Shown: piece after piece, positions 63,306-64,000 of the stretch
How positions within the stretch are numbered: position 1 is the stretch's first letter
Layout: each line of letters begins with the position of its first letter
Assembly: GCF_009856365.1 (NCBI RefSeq)
Contig: NZ_WMEX01000002.1
Span: forward strand, 124,001 to 188,000
Direction of reading: 5' to 3'
DNA from: Vreelandella halophila
GTDB lineage: Bacteria > Pseudomonadota > Gammaproteobacteria > Pseudomonadales > Oleiphilaceae
Length of the DNA stretch: 64,000 nucleotides
The notes under the pieces: generated by a model
Told to the model about the DNA's origin: nothing
The model's database searches: none
What the model saw: only the letters and a program-made list of their open reading frames with translations
Position numbers and translations under genes: made by a program

Positions 63306-64000
63306 ATGGGTCTGCCACGCCGTACCGGCATCGAATGGTTCTCTTCGCTGCCGGCCTGCCTGATTCTGCTGCTGTTCGTGTTCTTCGCCACGACCACGGA
63401 CTTCCACAACAAGGCGCTCCAGCTTGGGGAGTATTTCTGGTCCGGCTACTACCAGCTGAGGGAGGACCCGGAGCGCCCGGACTGCAACCCCATGGTGGAC
63501 GTCGAGTCCGAAGTGGATCGTCTGGCGGAACGCAGGATGGACGACGAGATCGCGGGCCTGCTCGGCGAGTCCGAGGTGGATCGCGAGGCCATTCGGCGCT
63601 CGGTGATCGCGGCCCAGCGGGCCTGTGAGGCTGACCATCTCCAGTACCAGGCAACGAAGGAACGGATCACGACCCCGGTGCGCCTGTACCGCAGCATGGA
63701 GCAGGGTCTGGCGGAACTGACGGCGGTCGGGCTCAACTGGCAGCGGCCGTTGCTGATCCTGCTGGTCGCCATCTGCGCGGCCACGGCCACCCTGGGGCGG
63801 CACCAGATCGCCATCCGGGGCATCGAGACCCGTACGGACTACCGGGTCTCCTACAGCGCCCAGACCATCGCCAACATGATGCTGCTGGCCTCCAGCTGGA
63901 TCTACCGCAACCACGTGCAGCAGGCCATGGATGTGGTGCCGGCGGCGCGAGACATGCTGAACCTGCTCTGGGTGCTGTGTTTTGCCGTACTGAGTATGGC
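63306..64000 (+). CDS. TRAP-type membrane protein (small-permease-like), 3' truncated by window
   Basis: An open frame of 231 codons from ATG 63306 runs off the window. It shows a membrane helix (about residues 16-30, LPACLILLLFVFFATTTDF), a ~130-residue soluble stretch with cysteines (PDCNP, RACEADH), a second helix (PLLILLVAICAATATL) and a third near the end (LLWVLCFAVLSMA). Its place after a solute-binding protein suggests a DctQ or fused DctQ-DctM permease. The large insert between the first two helices is not typical of small permeases. The start lacks a strong Shine-Dalgarno. Confidence 0.6.
   Translation, partial: MGLPRRTGIEWFSSLPACLILLLFVFFATTTDFHNKALQLGEYFWSGYYQLREDPERPDCNPMVDVESEVDRLAERRMDDEIAGLLGESEVDREAIRRSVIAAQRACEADHLQYQATKERITTPVRLYRSMEQGLAELTAVGLNWQRPLLILLVAICAATATLGRHQIAIRGIETRTDYRVSYSAQTIANMMLLASSWIYRNHVQQAMDVVPAARDMLNLLWVLCFAVLSM

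Overview
The window is a chromosomal segment from a high-GC gammaproteobacterium. The F1Fo ATP synthase genes closely resemble those of E. coli. The gene order pilG-pilH-pilI-pilJ-pilK-chpA-chpB-chpC, next to gshB-tonB-algH-ruvX-pyrR-pyrB-pyrC', is the order I recall for Pseudomonas aeruginosa. The zur-znuC-znuB block, FolX/FolE, RapA and CbpA/CbpM also fit that group. TRAP-associated TatT and DUF6091-type proteins at the right edge, and DUF6502/DUF5666 proteins, point to a marine or halophilic relative of Marinobacter, Halomonas or Pseudomonas; the exact genus cannot be fixed from the sequence alone. I found no rRNA, tRNA, CRISPR array, insertion sequence or prophage.

Layout. 1-5984: the end of atpB, then atpE-F-H-A-G-D-C, closed by a strong terminator. 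6093-10234: glmU-glmS (UDP-GlcNAc synthesis) and a membrane acyltransferase. 10208-15210: a lytic transglycosylase, an HD-GYP protein, a phospholipase D-family protein and a pirin. 15285-16068: a lower-GC, decayed segment that looks like a pesticin-type muramidase fragment followed by a broken lipoprotein gene. 16188-18815: a three-gene overlapping operon of a DUF6502 protein, a half-length DUF6502 paralogue and a DUF5666 lipoprotein, preceded by a promoter/palindrome that suggests a leaderless, regulated mRNA. 18895-29805: fadE, a low-complexity orphan, an old yellow enzyme, rapA, cls, a Spy/CpxP-like protein, a flavodoxin-like protein and hemH. 29812-34936 (minus): folE, folX, a degenerate GGDEF-EAL protein, a DUF411 protein and RNase II. 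35169-37159: an alpha/beta hydrolase and a patatin. 37163-39217: cbpA-cbpM and a membrane PAS protein. 39291-41309: zur-znuC-znuB with a Zur-like box at the zur start codon. 41348-54475: the complete Pil-Chp chemosensory cluster that controls type IV pili. 54810-60635: gshB, tonB, algH, ruvX, pyrR, pyrB, the non-catalytic dihydroorotase homologue and a tiny membrane protein. 60654-60926: HU. 61178-64000: a TRAP-type transport operon running off the edge.

How the parts work together. Pil-Chp senses surface or ligand cues through PilJ, adapts through PilK and ChpB, and signals through ChpA (six intact Hpt domains) to PilG and PilH. A CRP/Vfr-like site lies between gshB and pilG, and in Pseudomonas the Chp pathway feeds cAMP-Vfr signalling. 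The adjacent TonB-like gene is syntenic with tonB3, which is needed for twitching there. PyrB and the dead dihydroorotase homologue are expected to form one ATCase complex.

The least explained parts are the DUF6502 pair with its DUF5666 lipoprotein, the decayed muramidase/lipoprotein segment, the doubly degenerate GGDEF-EAL protein, and the TatT/DUF6091/membrane-protein operon.
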